Origin: Sphingobacterium spiritivorum
Lineage (GTDB): Bacteria > Bacteroidota > Bacteroidia > Sphingobacteriales > Sphingobacteriaceae
Assembly (NCBI RefSeq): GCF_016724845.1
Contig: NZ_CP068082.1
Location: forward strand, 3,782,001-3,846,000
Reading direction: 5' to 3'
DNA length: 64,000 nucleotides
Both the position numbers and the translations under genes were made by a program. The notes beneath the pieces are model-generated. The model saw nothing but the letters and a program-made list of their open reading frames with translations, was not told the DNA's origin and ran no database searches. Numbering within the stretch: the stretch's first letter is position 1; each line of letters starts with the position of its first letter. Shown here in pieces: positions 25,316 to 34,085 of the stretch.

Positions 25316-26068
25316 TTATACTAAATACGAAACAATTTCCTGTTTATTATAGGCCATAAGAAATATTTGATCGTCAATTTGAAAATAAGGCTGAGGAATC
25401 ATTTTAGAATTCTGCTCCAGCAGGCAGCATCTGTGTATCTCTCTGTATTGATCAGAAATACAGATATTCAGGTCAAATTTATCCTCCTTCCGGGTGTGAT
25501 AGCACCAAAGATACCGTTGTCTGATCTTGCTGATCCACATCGTGTCTTCGTATACTGTCGATTGTAAAAAATGCGGTAAATTTCCGTTATAAGCTAACGG
25601 AAAGCTGATATGATTAGCACAATACTGGATTTCGCTATCCGTTGTTTGTAACGGAGTTCCGGTAGAAAGGGAAATATATTCTTCAAATCCGGAACTGATG
25701 GTATGATGTCTTACTTTGAGTAAACCTTTGAAAATGTCAATCAGCAAATACTGATGCCATTGTTGAGTAATTGTACGAGACGGAATATGTAATACGGTAA
25801 TTCCTGCTGCATAAGGGGTATTGGTGCCTAATTTTTTGAGAATCAAGTAGTCCCCCTGAATATCTGCCAGCGTCCATTCTTTAGTTTTTAACCTAAAGTT
25901 GTCTAATAATCGGGTACCTGTAAAACTAATAACATGAAAAGCAGGCAAAGTACTTTCCTGATCACGGGTTTCCACAGCCAGTAACCGGGTATTGGAGTCG
26001 GCTTCAATTTTCCAGATAGGATCCGAAAAACTTTCCGCAAATACTTTATTAATTGTATATTTAACCAT
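25316..26068 (-). CDS. DUF4905-like protein, unknown function
   Basis: A 250-residue protein without signal peptide. It has repeating strand patterns with conserved Trp and His residues (SFSDPIWKIEAD, LAVETRDQ, HVISFTG, WTLADIQGDYLIL), suggesting a beta-propeller-like or all-beta fold, and fits my recollection of DUF4905 of Bacteroidota. I prefer the ATG at 26068 because upstream in-frame codons run into the divergent NfeD gene's start region. It begins 40 bases from that divergent gene, and the LysM gene follows after 16 bases. Confidence 0.65.
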   Translation of the reverse strand: MVKYTINKVFAESFSDPIWKIEADSNTRLLAVETRDQESTLPAFHVISFTGTRLLDNFRLKTKEWTLADIQGDYLILKKLGTNTPYAAGITVLHIPSRTITQQWHQYLLIDIFKGLLKVRHHTISSGFEEYISLSTGTPLQTTDSEIQYCANHISFPLAYNGNLPHFLQSTVYEDTMWISKIRQRYLWCYHTRKEDKFDLNICISDQYREIHRCCLLEQNSKMIPQPYFQIDDQIFLMAYNKQEIVSYLV

Positions 26069-26108
26069 TACGCTCAACACAAATTTCAACCAGTCAATGA
26101 TTGAATAC

Positions 26109-27461
26109 ATGAACAAATTTACGAAAACCTTTTTAACCATGCTATTTCTGATGTCATGTTTTGCGATAACAGCAGTACAGGCACAGGAAGTGTATCATGT
26201 TCGTATCCATGATGAAATAGGCCCTGCCGCATGGCGTACATTCGACAAAGCCACTAAAAGAGCTTCAGAATTAAAGTCGGCTTATATGCTGGTCGAGTTG
26301 AATACATTTGGCGGAGCAGTCAATTATGCAGATTCTATACGAAGCAGGTTGCTCAACTCTCCGATGAAGACAGTTGTGTATATTAATCATAATGCGGCTT
26401 CTGCAGGCGCATTGATTGCTATGGCTTCGGATTATATCTATATGCAAAAGGGGGCGAGTATAGGAGCTGCCAGTGTAGTGGATGCAAAAGGGGAGGTGCT
26501 GCCGGAAAAATATCAGTCTTATATGAGAGGACTGATGCGTGCTACAGCTGAAGCAAAGGGCAGAGATCCGAAGATTGCGGAGGCTTTTGTCGATCCCTCA
26601 GTCTCCCTCCCAAACCTGAAACCTGACGGCAAACTGCTTACTATGACCGCAGACGAAGCTGTAAAGGCCGGCGTAGCTAAAGCAGAAGTGTCTGCAAATA
26701 AAGAAATATTTATTGATCTCGGTATTAGTAAACCAACTGTCACTGTGCACGAAGTAGGGATGATTGATAATATCATCGGCTTTCTGATCAACCCGGTTGT
26801 AAGCGGAGCACTTATTCTCTTGATTATCGGAGGTATCTATGCAGAAATGCAGACTCCGGGAATCGGATTTGCCTTAGCTGTTGCACTTATAGCTGCTGCA
26901 TTATTCTTTGCCCCGCTTTATATGGAAGGATTGGCGGCGCATTGGGAAATCGCACTCTTTTTTATAGGCGTGATACTCATCGCGTTGGAAATCTTTGTTA
27001 TCCCGGGATTCGGGGTCACAGGTATATTGGGGATTATCTGTCTGGTCTGCGGGTTGGCATTCAGTATGGTATCTAATGATTATTTTGATTTTAAGCTTGC
27101 ACATCCGGGTATGTTGTTTAATTCTTTTCTTATTGTAATAGGCTCGATGTTTCTGGCCGTCATATTAATGGTGATCTTTGGTAAGAATATTTTGAAATCT
27201 TCCGCCTTTAAGAGACTTGTACTGGAAGATGAACAAAAGTCGGATCAGGGATACACTTCTTCTGTATCAAAGGCTGATCTTTTGCATAAACAAGGTGTTG
27301 CAAAAACTGTTCTTCGTCCTTCCGGTAAGATAGAAATAGATGGAGTATGGTACGATGCGGTCGCGTTGGATGGGTTTATAGATGCAGGAGATCTTATATA
27401 TGTAGAGAAACATGAAAATTATAACCTTTTCGTTCGTAAGATAGAGGAGCTAAAAGGCTAA
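26109..27461 (+). CDS. NfeD-family membrane protease-like protein (ClpP-class N terminus)
   Basis: A 450-residue membrane protein. A signal peptide (to about residue 27, AQE) precedes an S49/ClpP-like domain: ELNTFGGAVNYADSIR and the nucleophile Ser in NHNAASAGALIAMASD, with GASIGAA after it. The catalytic Lys seen in archaeal 1510-N appears as Arg in the GLMRATAEAKGRD helix by my alignment. Four to five membrane helices follow (about 225-360), then the C-terminal NfeD OB-fold (GVAKTVLRPSGKIEIDGVWYDAV). Relatives cut membrane proteins such as stomatins; no stomatin gene is adjacent here. Confidence 0.88.
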   Translation: MNKFTKTFLTMLFLMSCFAITAVQAQEVYHVRIHDEIGPAAWRTFDKATKRASELKSAYMLVELNTFGGAVNYADSIRSRLLNSPMKTVVYINHNAASAGALIAMASDYIYMQKGASIGAASVVDAKGEVLPEKYQSYMRGLMRATAEAKGRDPKIAEAFVDPSVSLPNLKPDGKLLTMTADEAVKAGVAKAEVSANKEIFIDLGISKPTVTVHEVGMIDNIIGFLINPVVSGALILLIIGGIYAEMQTPGIGFALAVALIAAALFFAPLYMEGLAAHWEIALFFIGVILIALEIFVIPGFGVTGILGIICLVCGLAFSMVSNDYFDFKLAHPGMLFNSFLIVIGSMFLAVILMVIFGKNILKSSAFKRLVLEDEQKSDQGYTSSVSKADLLHKQGVAKTVLRPSGKIEIDGVWYDAVALDGFIDAGDLIYVEKHENYNLFVRKIEELKG

Positions 27462-27477
27462 CAGCTAAAAACAGATA

Positions 27478-27523
27478 TTATAAAAAAGGCTCGGATTCTT
27501 CAGAATCCGAGCCTTTTTTATAA
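27478..27523. terminator. Bidirectional terminator, 22-bp perfect arms
   Basis: Arms 27478-27499 and 27502-27523 pair perfectly with a two-base loop. The A run and T run sit inside the arms, so it serves both the NfeD gene and the convergent porin gene. Confidence 0.93.
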
Positions 27524-27537
27524 TGATAACCTTTGGT

Positions 27538-29100
27538 TTAGAATTTTGCACCCAAGGTCAACACTGCATTTGTGCGGTTATTTTTGATTTCTGCTACAGG
27601 GTTGGGAGTCTCCCAGAATCCTTCTTCAAAAGTATACGGACTTTCGTAATACTTCAGCATATTGTGTACTACCGCTACATCCATATAAAGGGAACTGGAT
27701 AATTTTACACCCAGACCTAAAGTGCCCGTATAGTGGCTGTAGTCTGCGTTCTTATATGGATTACCATAATAATTAAATCCGGCACGACCACTTATAATGT
27801 TGGTGATCAGATATTCCCCGCCAATTCTGGCATTTATTGCCGCTTTGTACATACCTTTGACTGATTTTTCCATATCTACTTCCATCTGTGGATTATAGCG
27901 GTTAGGCGATCTGAATTTGGTTGTAGAATAGTCTGTCAGATCTGCATCTGCGGTAATAAGACCTCTTGGGAAAAATTTTGTAACACCCAGACTGTATTGA
28001 AATGGCGTAATGATATTGATATCATCTTCCGTGTTATAAGAGTCTGACTTGTAAGGATCTAATGCTGTGGTTCCTCCTGTATAATAGATATCCGTATAGG
28101 AATTTGTATTGTCCTGTACAGCTATCCAGGTTGGTGTCTTGATGGTAAGTCCCAGATTCCAGTCCTGTGCAGGTTTGTATATCATACCTAATTTGAAATC
28201 CACTCCTGATCCCTCTGTATATTGATTGTAGTAATCGTCAAGTGCATATTTGATTCCTACATATTTGCTTTCTGCTTTGGTAGGGTCAAGATATGGGGAG
28301 TTTGGGTTTCTACCTTTGATCTCATCGCTGCTTTTAGTAGATCCTTCTTCTGTAAACTTCTGTGCAGTCTCATATTTGAAAGAAACCATCGAGAAGGAAG
28401 CTCCTATATAAAATTTGTTGCTGTAATTCGCTCCGAAAGAGAGCGTTGTTCTTGAACGATCTCCTTTTTCAAGAATATTATTTTGCTGATATTTATCCGC
28501 TCCTTCTTTTGCCAGGGGGAAATACCCTCGTTTATCAATATCCGCATAGCCTTCCATAAAATAAGAACTATACAGATCTTTCCCCCAGGGTGTATTATCC
28601 TGTGTATACATCAGATCTGCTAGTGTCTGCCCCTTGGTGCTTTCGTTATTGGTTCCTGAATACAGAATCTTGTTGCGAAAATTGTTTGTTTTATCATAAC
28701 TCAGACCAACATTAAAATTAAGCCATCCTTCTGTCAGATCTGCTCCTAATCCTCTTGCTGAAGGAAAATGGAAAACAACACCGGCATTATCAATCAGAAA
28801 ACGACCCTGATTCTGACTGTTGGACTGACCGAAATAATTTGTCTTGCTGTTATTATTGAAATAATTAAAGGTGACACCGATATCTGACTGCCCGTAAAAT
28901 CCTAAACCTGCTGGGTTGCCGGCAATGGAACTCAGATCGCCTCCTAAAGCGGTCTGTACATTACCCATACCTTTGAAACGTGCTGTTCCTCCAGGATATT
29001 CCTGAGAGAAGAGAAGAGCTTCTTTTTCAAATTGCGCATGTGCTGTTCCTATTATTCCACAAAGGAAAAATGATGAAAGTAGTAAATGTTTGATATTCAT
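27538..29100 (-). CDS. OmpP1/FadL-family outer-membrane transporter
   Basis: A 520-residue beta-barrel with signal peptide (AHAQF cleavage near residue 22). After it comes the family start: RFKGMGNVQTALGGDLSSIAGNPAGLGFY, the FadL hatch region with its NPAG turn. Alternating aromatic/polar strands run to a C-terminal TLGAKF ending in Phe, typical of outer-membrane barrels. FadL relatives pass long-chain fatty acids or other hydrophobic molecules; the ligand here is unknown. The Gly-rich lipoprotein gene lies 77 bases upstream in the same direction, separated by a hairpin. Confidence 0.9.
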   Translation of the reverse strand: MNIKHLLLSSFFLCGIIGTAHAQFEKEALLFSQEYPGGTARFKGMGNVQTALGGDLSSIAGNPAGLGFYGQSDIGVTFNYFNNNSKTNYFGQSNSQNQGRFLIDNAGVVFHFPSARGLGADLTEGWLNFNVGLSYDKTNNFRNKILYSGTNNESTKGQTLADLMYTQDNTPWGKDLYSSYFMEGYADIDKRGYFPLAKEGADKYQQNNILEKGDRSRTTLSFGANYSNKFYIGASFSMVSFKYETAQKFTEEGSTKSSDEIKGRNPNSPYLDPTKAESKYVGIKYALDDYYNQYTEGSGVDFKLGMIYKPAQDWNLGLTIKTPTWIAVQDNTNSYTDIYYTGGTTALDPYKSDSYNTEDDINIITPFQYSLGVTKFFPRGLITADADLTDYSTTKFRSPNRYNPQMEVDMEKSVKGMYKAAINARIGGEYLITNIISGRAGFNYYGNPYKNADYSHYTGTLGLGVKLSSSLYMDVAVVHNMLKYYESPYTFEEGFWETPNPVAEIKNNRTNAVLTLGAKF

Positions 29101-29127
29101 ACGTAAATGAAGTATTTATTGCAAAAT

Positions 29128-29159
29128 AATAGTCAATACGCTAGAGCATATTGACTATT
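29128..29159 (-). terminator. Hairpin after the Gly-rich lipoprotein gene
   Basis: Perfect 11-bp stem (29128-29138 with 29149-29159), 10-base loop, followed on the minus strand by ATTTTG. AT-rich and with a short T tract, so a modest terminator. Confidence 0.55.
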
Positions 29160-29177
29160 AGTACGTTTGTTCATGGT

Positions 29178-30296
29178 TTAACGTCTTCCGGAACGTCCAG
29201 AGCCTCCGCCGGATGAACCACCTCCCGATCTGGAGCTTCCGCCACCCATGCTAGGGGATGCAGATCTGCCCGAAGATGGCGCAGGTGTATATGACGGTCT
29301 GGATGCCGGTTGATCATATGTTCTGCCTGAAGAAGAACGACCTGAAGATGTTTCTCTTGATCTGGTGTCAGCCGGACGTGATGTAGAGCGGGTAGACGGT
29401 GTCACGCGTTCTGAAGTCCCTTGTCTTGAGCTGGTTCTGCCTGAGTTAATATCTCTGTAGATTGCGTTGTTATCTCTTGCTGTTCCGGATCTACCTGATG
29501 CAGTTCCAGTTCTACCTGAACTGCTTCTGTCAGTACCGCTAACTGCAGATCTGCCGCTGGTCGAACGTGATGATCTTCCTGAGCTCGTACCTGTGATTCT
29601 GCCATTTGCATCTCTGCTTACCGCTATACCGCTTCTGTTGCTGCTTCTTCCTGAAGATGCACTTCTTGAAGAAGTTCTTACATTAGAATAATTATTACGG
29701 TAAGCTGTCGAACGATTGGATGCTACACGGTAATTACCTGCGTAATGTCCGTTGCCGTAGTAAGGATGACCCCATGAGTTATAGTATGAATTATATCCCC
29801 AGTAATTGCCCCATCCGAATCCGGGATAACCGTATCCGTAGTAAGGGTAACCACCCCAGCCGAAGCCTCCGCCCCAACCGAAACCACCACCCCAGCCAAA
29901 GCCAAGTGACCATCCGCCACCCCAGCCCCAACCTAGGCCTAATCCAAATCCGCTATATCCGTACCATGGATCAAACCATGGATCGTAATACGACATACCG
30001 GGTGAAGAATAATAGAATCTGTTGATTCTGTTTGCATATTCCAGTTCGCCCATGTCATCATATCCACCGTTGTTATATTCATCGTCCGAATATTCGTCCG
30101 AATAATAGGAATCATCCTGTGCATATTGATCTCCGTCAGTATAATAATAATCCGGACTCTGATACACTCTCTGAGCCTTAGATTGGTTATTATAGACATC
30201 ATCTCTATAGGTGATTTGCTTATTGGTTGAGCAGGAGCCAAGTGCTATGACCGCGGCTATTGCCAACCCACCGAATAATAATCTATTTTTTTTCAT
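29178..30296 (-). CDS. Low-complexity Gly/Trp/Tyr- and Ser/Arg-rich lipoprotein
   Basis: About 372 residues from ATG 30296 (a second ATG lies at 30305). Lipobox LGSC puts the anchor Cys at about 22. Then an acidic Tyr/Asp/Gln-rich stretch (about 45-90), a block of GWGGGFGWGG-type repeats with many Trp and Tyr (about 110-185), and a 190-residue Ser/Arg/Thr/Gly-rich tail (SGRSS, RTSSR, SGRT repeats) ending SGRSGRR. The composition suggests a disordered, sticky surface or periplasmic protein. I know no function; similar low-complexity lipoproteins occur in Sphingobacteriaceae. Confidence 0.75.
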   Translation of the reverse strand: MKKNRLLFGGLAIAAVIALGSCSTNKQITYRDDVYNNQSKAQRVYQSPDYYYTDGDQYAQDDSYYSDEYSDDEYNNGGYDDMGELEYANRINRFYYSSPGMSYYDPWFDPWYGYSGFGLGLGWGWGGGWSLGFGWGGGFGWGGGFGWGGYPYYGYGYPGFGWGNYWGYNSYYNSWGHPYYGNGHYAGNYRVASNRSTAYRNNYSNVRTSSRSASSGRSSNRSGIAVSRDANGRITGTSSGRSSRSTSGRSAVSGTDRSSSGRTGTASGRSGTARDNNAIYRDINSGRTSSRQGTSERVTPSTRSTSRPADTRSRETSSGRSSSGRTYDQPASRPSYTPAPSSGRSASPSMGGGSSRSGGGSSGGGSGRSGRR

Positions 30297-30456
30297 GATT
30301 TCCATACCAGTTAACCTTCGACAATTACAGTCTTATTTGTTATCTTAGACGCCGAATTAAGCGATTAGTTTAACGCGTCCTGTAAAATAATTTAAAATTA
30401 CGGATTTTAATCCATTCACTACTTATAGAGACGGAAATTAATCACATATTGTTACA

Positions 30457-30464
30457 TATTTTTG
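30457..30464 (+). promoter_or_regulatory. -7 promoter element of proS
   Basis: TATTTTTG matches TAnnTTTG, 13 bases before the proS ATG. No good -33 box at the usual distance. Confidence 0.45.
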
Positions 30465-30477
30465 AAGAAATACACAT

Positions 30478-31950
30478 ATGAGTAAAGGAATTACGAGTAG
30501 AGCAGAAGATTATTCACAGTGGTATAATGACCTTGTGATCAAGGCGGATCTGGCCGAATATTCAGCGGTAAGAGGATGTATGGTGATCAAACCATACGGA
30601 TATGCCATCTGGGAACGCATGCAGGCGATTCTGGACAAGATGTTTAAAGATACCGGTCATAGTAATGCTTACTTTCCTTTATTTATCCCCAAATCTTTCT
30701 TTTCTAAGGAAGCTTCTCACGTAGAAGGGTTTGCAACGGAGTGTGCCGTAGTTACACATTACCGCCTGAAGAATGACGGGGCCGGAAATATTATTGTTGA
30801 TGAAGATGCAAAACTGGAAGAAGAACTGATCGTAAGACCGACTTCGGAAACGATTATCTGGAATACCTACCGCGGCTGGATAGAATCCTACCGTGACCTG
30901 CCGATTCTGGTGAATCAGTGGGCGAATGTTGTTCGTTGGGAAATGCGTACACGTTTGTTTTTGCGTACTGCAGAATTTTTGTGGCAGGAAGGACACACTG
31001 CTCATGCGACAAGTCAGGAAGCTATAGAGGAAACGGAAAAAATGTTGGGTGTATATGCCTATTTTGCGGAAAACTACTTAGCTGTTCCTGTGGTAAGAGG
31101 TCGAAAGACTGAAAACGAACGTTTTGCCGGAGCATTGGATACCTATTGTATTGAGGCTTTAATGCAGGATGGTAAGGCTTTGCAAGCGGGAACTTCTCAC
31201 TTTTTGGGACAGAACTTTGCAAAGGCTTTTGATGTCAAGTTTACTTCCAAGGAAGGTAAACAGGAGCATGTCTGGGCATCTTCCTGGGGAGTGTCTACCC
31301 GTTTGATGGGAGCGCTTATCATGGCACATTCGGACGATCAGGGATTGGTATTGCCTCCTATGCTGGCGCCTATTCAGGTGGTGATCGTGCCTATTTACAG
31401 AACGGATGAGGAAAAAGCAAATATCGATGTTTTCGTAGATGGTTTGAATGCTGAGCTGAAAGCAAAAAATATTTCTGTCAAATACGATGACCGTGATACA
31501 CAACGTCCGGGTTTTAAATTTGCAGAATGGGAACTTAAAGGAGTGCCTTTGCGTGTAGCTGTTGGTGCACGTGATATGCAGAATGATACTGTTGAACTGG
31601 CCCGCAGGGATACACAGACCAAAGAAACAGTTTCTCAGGAAGGATTATCGGGTCTGATTGAAGGTTTGCTGGATACCATACAGGAGAATATTTTCCAGAA
31701 AGCGCTGACATTCCGGGATAGTCATATTACGGAAGTGAATTCTTACGAAGAGTTTAAGGATGTACTGGAAAACAAAGGCGGATTTATTTCCTGCCACTGG
31801 GATGGAACTGTCGAAACTGAAAAGCGTGTGAAAGAAGAGACTAAAGCGACTATTCGTTGCGTGCCTTTAGATGCTAAGGAAGAAGAGGGAGTATGTATCT
31901 TTACAGGTAAACCTTCTAATAAGCGAGTTTTATTTGCTAAAGCTTATTAA
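30478..31950 (+). CDS. proS: Prolyl-tRNA synthetase, archaeal/eukaryal type
   Basis: Charges tRNA-Pro with proline. The 490 residues lack the roughly 180-residue editing insert of typical bacterial ProRS; instead the protein has the short core and C-terminal domain of the archaeal/eukaryal form (type 3). Motifs: KPYGYAIWERMQ (motif 1), then VRPTSETIIW and RTRLFLRTAEFLWQEGHTAHAT (motif 2), and GVSTRLMGALIMAHSDDQGLVLPPMLAPIQVVIVPI (motif 3 and entry to the anticodon domain). The end GKPSNKRVLFAKAY is conserved. The SDR gene follows by 49 bases. Confidence 0.96.
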   Translation: MSKGITSRAEDYSQWYNDLVIKADLAEYSAVRGCMVIKPYGYAIWERMQAILDKMFKDTGHSNAYFPLFIPKSFFSKEASHVEGFATECAVVTHYRLKNDGAGNIIVDEDAKLEEELIVRPTSETIIWNTYRGWIESYRDLPILVNQWANVVRWEMRTRLFLRTAEFLWQEGHTAHATSQEAIEETEKMLGVYAYFAENYLAVPVVRGRKTENERFAGALDTYCIEALMQDGKALQAGTSHFLGQNFAKAFDVKFTSKEGKQEHVWASSWGVSTRLMGALIMAHSDDQGLVLPPMLAPIQVVIVPIYRTDEEKANIDVFVDGLNAELKAKNISVKYDDRDTQRPGFKFAEWELKGVPLRVAVGARDMQNDTVELARRDTQTKETVSQEGLSGLIEGLLDTIQENIFQKALTFRDSHITEVNSYEEFKDVLENKGGFISCHWDGTVETEKRVKEETKATIRCVPLDAKEEEGVCIFTGKPSNKRVLFAKAY

Positions 31951-31999
31951 TAATAATTGATTGACAATAAGAAGTTTTACTTCTTTAAATTACTGATAT

Positions 32000-32785
32000 A
32001 TGCGTTACCTTATATTAGGTTGCGGTTGGGTAGGAGAATATATTGCCCGTTTGTGGATTGCTGAAGGGCATGAAGTATGGGCATCTACTACCTCATCAGA
32101 AAAATACCATCGGCTGTTGTCTGATGGTATTTTTGCTTTTGTGCATAATTTTGATGATGACAATGCTATTCCGGATAATTTTCCGGAAAGCTTTGATTAT
32201 ATTCTGGTTAGTATACCTGCGACTAAGCGTCATAGTGAAGACATCCTTGTCAAAAGATTTGATCGTGTATTCGGGTTTGTCTCGGGACTGACTTATAACA
32301 AACTTATTTTTCTCAGTTCTGTAGGAATCTATCCGGATATTTCCGGTGATATGTTTGAGAACGGATGGGAGAGTAATCAGCTTGATGCAAAGTTGTTAAG
32401 CGCTGAAGAATCTATGCGGCGGCTTAGTGGGGTGATTGTATACCGGCTGGGGGGCTTATTTGGTCAGGAGCGGATTTTTGCCAAGTATTTTCAGCACAAG
32501 GTGTGTACAACCGGCGGGCAGCTTTGCAATTTTGTTCATCTGGAAGACGTGGCTGCATTGATCCGTCTGGGGTTTGATTCTGATCTTACAAACGGGCTGT
32601 ATAATGTAGTTACTCCAGCTCATCCGCTGAAGCATGATGTGATCTTAGCTTCGGCACGAAAGTATGGTTTTGCTGTTCCTGAAGCTTTTCGGGATGAGGA
32701 TTCTTTTCAAAAAAAGGTACACGGATCTTTACTTCAGGATGAACTGAATTATACTTTTAAATTCCCTTCTCCGTTAGATTTTTGA
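32000..32785 (+). CDS. NAD-dependent epimerase/dehydratase-like (extended SDR) protein
   Basis: A 261-residue cytoplasmic Rossmann protein. The nucleotide-binding turn is LGCGWVGEYIA at about 5-15; FLSSVGIYPDISGD at about 110-123 is the equivalent of the SDR active-site region, with Tyr in GIYP, and VYRLGGLFGQER follows. It resembles the YeeZ-like atypical SDRs, which lack a clear catalytic Lys, so activity is uncertain. It lies between proS and the trans-sulfuration gene (31 bases downstream), probably in one transcript with the latter. Confidence 0.78.
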   Translation: MRYLILGCGWVGEYIARLWIAEGHEVWASTTSSEKYHRLLSDGIFAFVHNFDDDNAIPDNFPESFDYILVSIPATKRHSEDILVKRFDRVFGFVSGLTYNKLIFLSSVGIYPDISGDMFENGWESNQLDAKLLSAEESMRRLSGVIVYRLGGLFGQERIFAKYFQHKVCTTGGQLCNFVHLEDVAALIRLGFDSDLTNGLYNVVTPAHPLKHDVILASARKYGFAVPEAFRDEDSFQKKVHGSLLQDELNYTFKFPSPLDF

Positions 32786-32816
32786 TAAATTTACATTTCA
32801 CTAAATAAACAGAATA

Positions 32817-33962
32817 ATGGCTTATAAATTTGCAACAAAAGCGATTCATGCCGGTCAGCAGTCAGATCCGACTACCGGAGCCGTCATGACCCCTATATAT
32901 CAGACTTCTACATATCAGCAGGCTTCTCCGGGAGATCATAAAGGTTTTGAATATTCGCGGGGAACTAATCCTACGCGTAAGGCTCTGGAAGATTGTCTGG
33001 CGGCGCTGGAAAACGGAAAGCACGGACTGGCTTTTGCAAGCGGTATGGCTGCTACGGACTGTGTGCTGAGACTGTTGAAACCGGGGGATGAAGTGGTGAC
33101 AGGTGATGATCTGTATGGCGGGTCGTATCGTATATTTACAAAAGTATATGAGCAATATGGTATTACTTTCAAATTTGTCAATACATCTGATGCCGAGGCG
33201 GTGCGTGCTGCCATCACGGATAAGACAAAACTGATCTGGGTAGAAACACCAACAAATCCTACGCTGAAACTGGCAGATATCGAAGCTATCGGTCAGATTG
33301 CCAAAACTGGGAATGCGCTTTATGTAGTCGATAACACATTCGCTTCTCCTTATTTACAGAATCCTCTGGATCTGGGAGCAGATATTGTAATGCATTCGGC
33401 TACGAAATATATCAACGGGCACTCTGATGTAGTCATGGGAGCTTTGATCCTGAATGATGACGAATTATACAAACAATTGTGGTTTTACTATAATGCCTGT
33501 GGAGGTACTCCGGGACCTCAGGATTCTTTTCTGGCACTTCGCGGTATCAAGACTTTGCATCTTCGTATGGAGGCTCATTGTGCCAACGGACGCAAGGTGG
33601 CAGAATTCCTGAAAAATCATCCTAAGGTAGAGACAATTTACTGGCCGGGTTTTGAAGATCATCCTGGACATGAGATTGCTAAAAAGCAAATGCGGGATTT
33701 TGGAGGAATGATTTCTATTGTCCTTAAAGGGGCGGATATGCAGGAAACTTTCCGTATTTCTTCTCGGTTCAAGGTGTTTACGCTTGCTGAATCACTGGGA
33801 GGAGTAGAATCGCTTATAAATCATCCGGCCACCATGACACATGGCTCTATACCGAAGGAAGCAAGAGAAAAGGTAGGAGTAGTGGATAATCTGCTCCGTC
33901 TTTCGGTAGGTATTGAAGATGCTGATGATCTGATTGAAGATCTGAAACAGGCATTGAGTTAG
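32817..33962 (+). CDS. Trans-sulfuration PLP enzyme (cystathionine gamma-synthase/lyase)
   Basis: PLP-dependent enzyme of methionine/cysteine metabolism, 381 residues. The family motifs are intact: KAIHAGQQSDP at the start, YSRGTNPTRKALEDCLAALE, FASGMAA, DDLYGGSYRIF, VVDNTFASPYLQNPLDLGADIV, then the PLP Lys in HSATKYINGHSD at about 196, and the late SLGGVESLINHPATMTH and LLRLSVGIEDADDLI. Sequence cannot separate cystathionine gamma-synthase (metB), gamma-lyase or beta-lyase; MetB-like is my first guess. A 95-base inverted-repeat element follows it. Confidence 0.92.
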   Translation: MAYKFATKAIHAGQQSDPTTGAVMTPIYQTSTYQQASPGDHKGFEYSRGTNPTRKALEDCLAALENGKHGLAFASGMAATDCVLRLLKPGDEVVTGDDLYGGSYRIFTKVYEQYGITFKFVNTSDAEAVRAAITDKTKLIWVETPTNPTLKLADIEAIGQIAKTGNALYVVDNTFASPYLQNPLDLGADIVMHSATKYINGHSDVVMGALILNDDELYKQLWFYYNACGGTPGPQDSFLALRGIKTLHLRMEAHCANGRKVAEFLKNHPKVETIYWPGFEDHPGHEIAKKQMRDFGGMISIVLKGADMQETFRISSRFKVFTLAESLGGVESLINHPATMTHGSIPKEAREKVGVVDNLLRLSVGIEDADDLIEDLKQALS

Positions 33963-33979
33963 TATTACTTTTTATCTGG

Positions 33980-34074
33980 GGCTGTCTCAAAAATATCTTT
34001 TCATAGCTTATCTGTTTCCAAATCTTAGGATAGGAATCTTGTTATAGCATGTAAGTATCGGATTTGAGACAGCC
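33980..34074 (+). repeat. Terminal-inverted-repeat element, possible MITE or long terminator
   Basis: GGCTGTCTCAAA (33980-33991) and its perfect inverse TTTGAGACAGCC (34063-34074) bound 71 bases of unrelated sequence. A TTATTTTTT tract follows, so the stem could end metB-like transcripts. GGCTGTCTCAAA ends also resemble terminal repeats of several Bacteroidota insertion sequences (recollection), which would make this a 95-bp MITE. No clear target duplication was found. Confidence 0.5.
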
Positions 34075-34085
34075 TTATTTTTTAG

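Noticed and set aside
31969..31985. AAGAAGT/ACTTCTT hairpin between proS and the SDR gene
   Set aside because: Only 7 bp, AT-rich, no T tract; too weak to call a terminator or attenuator.
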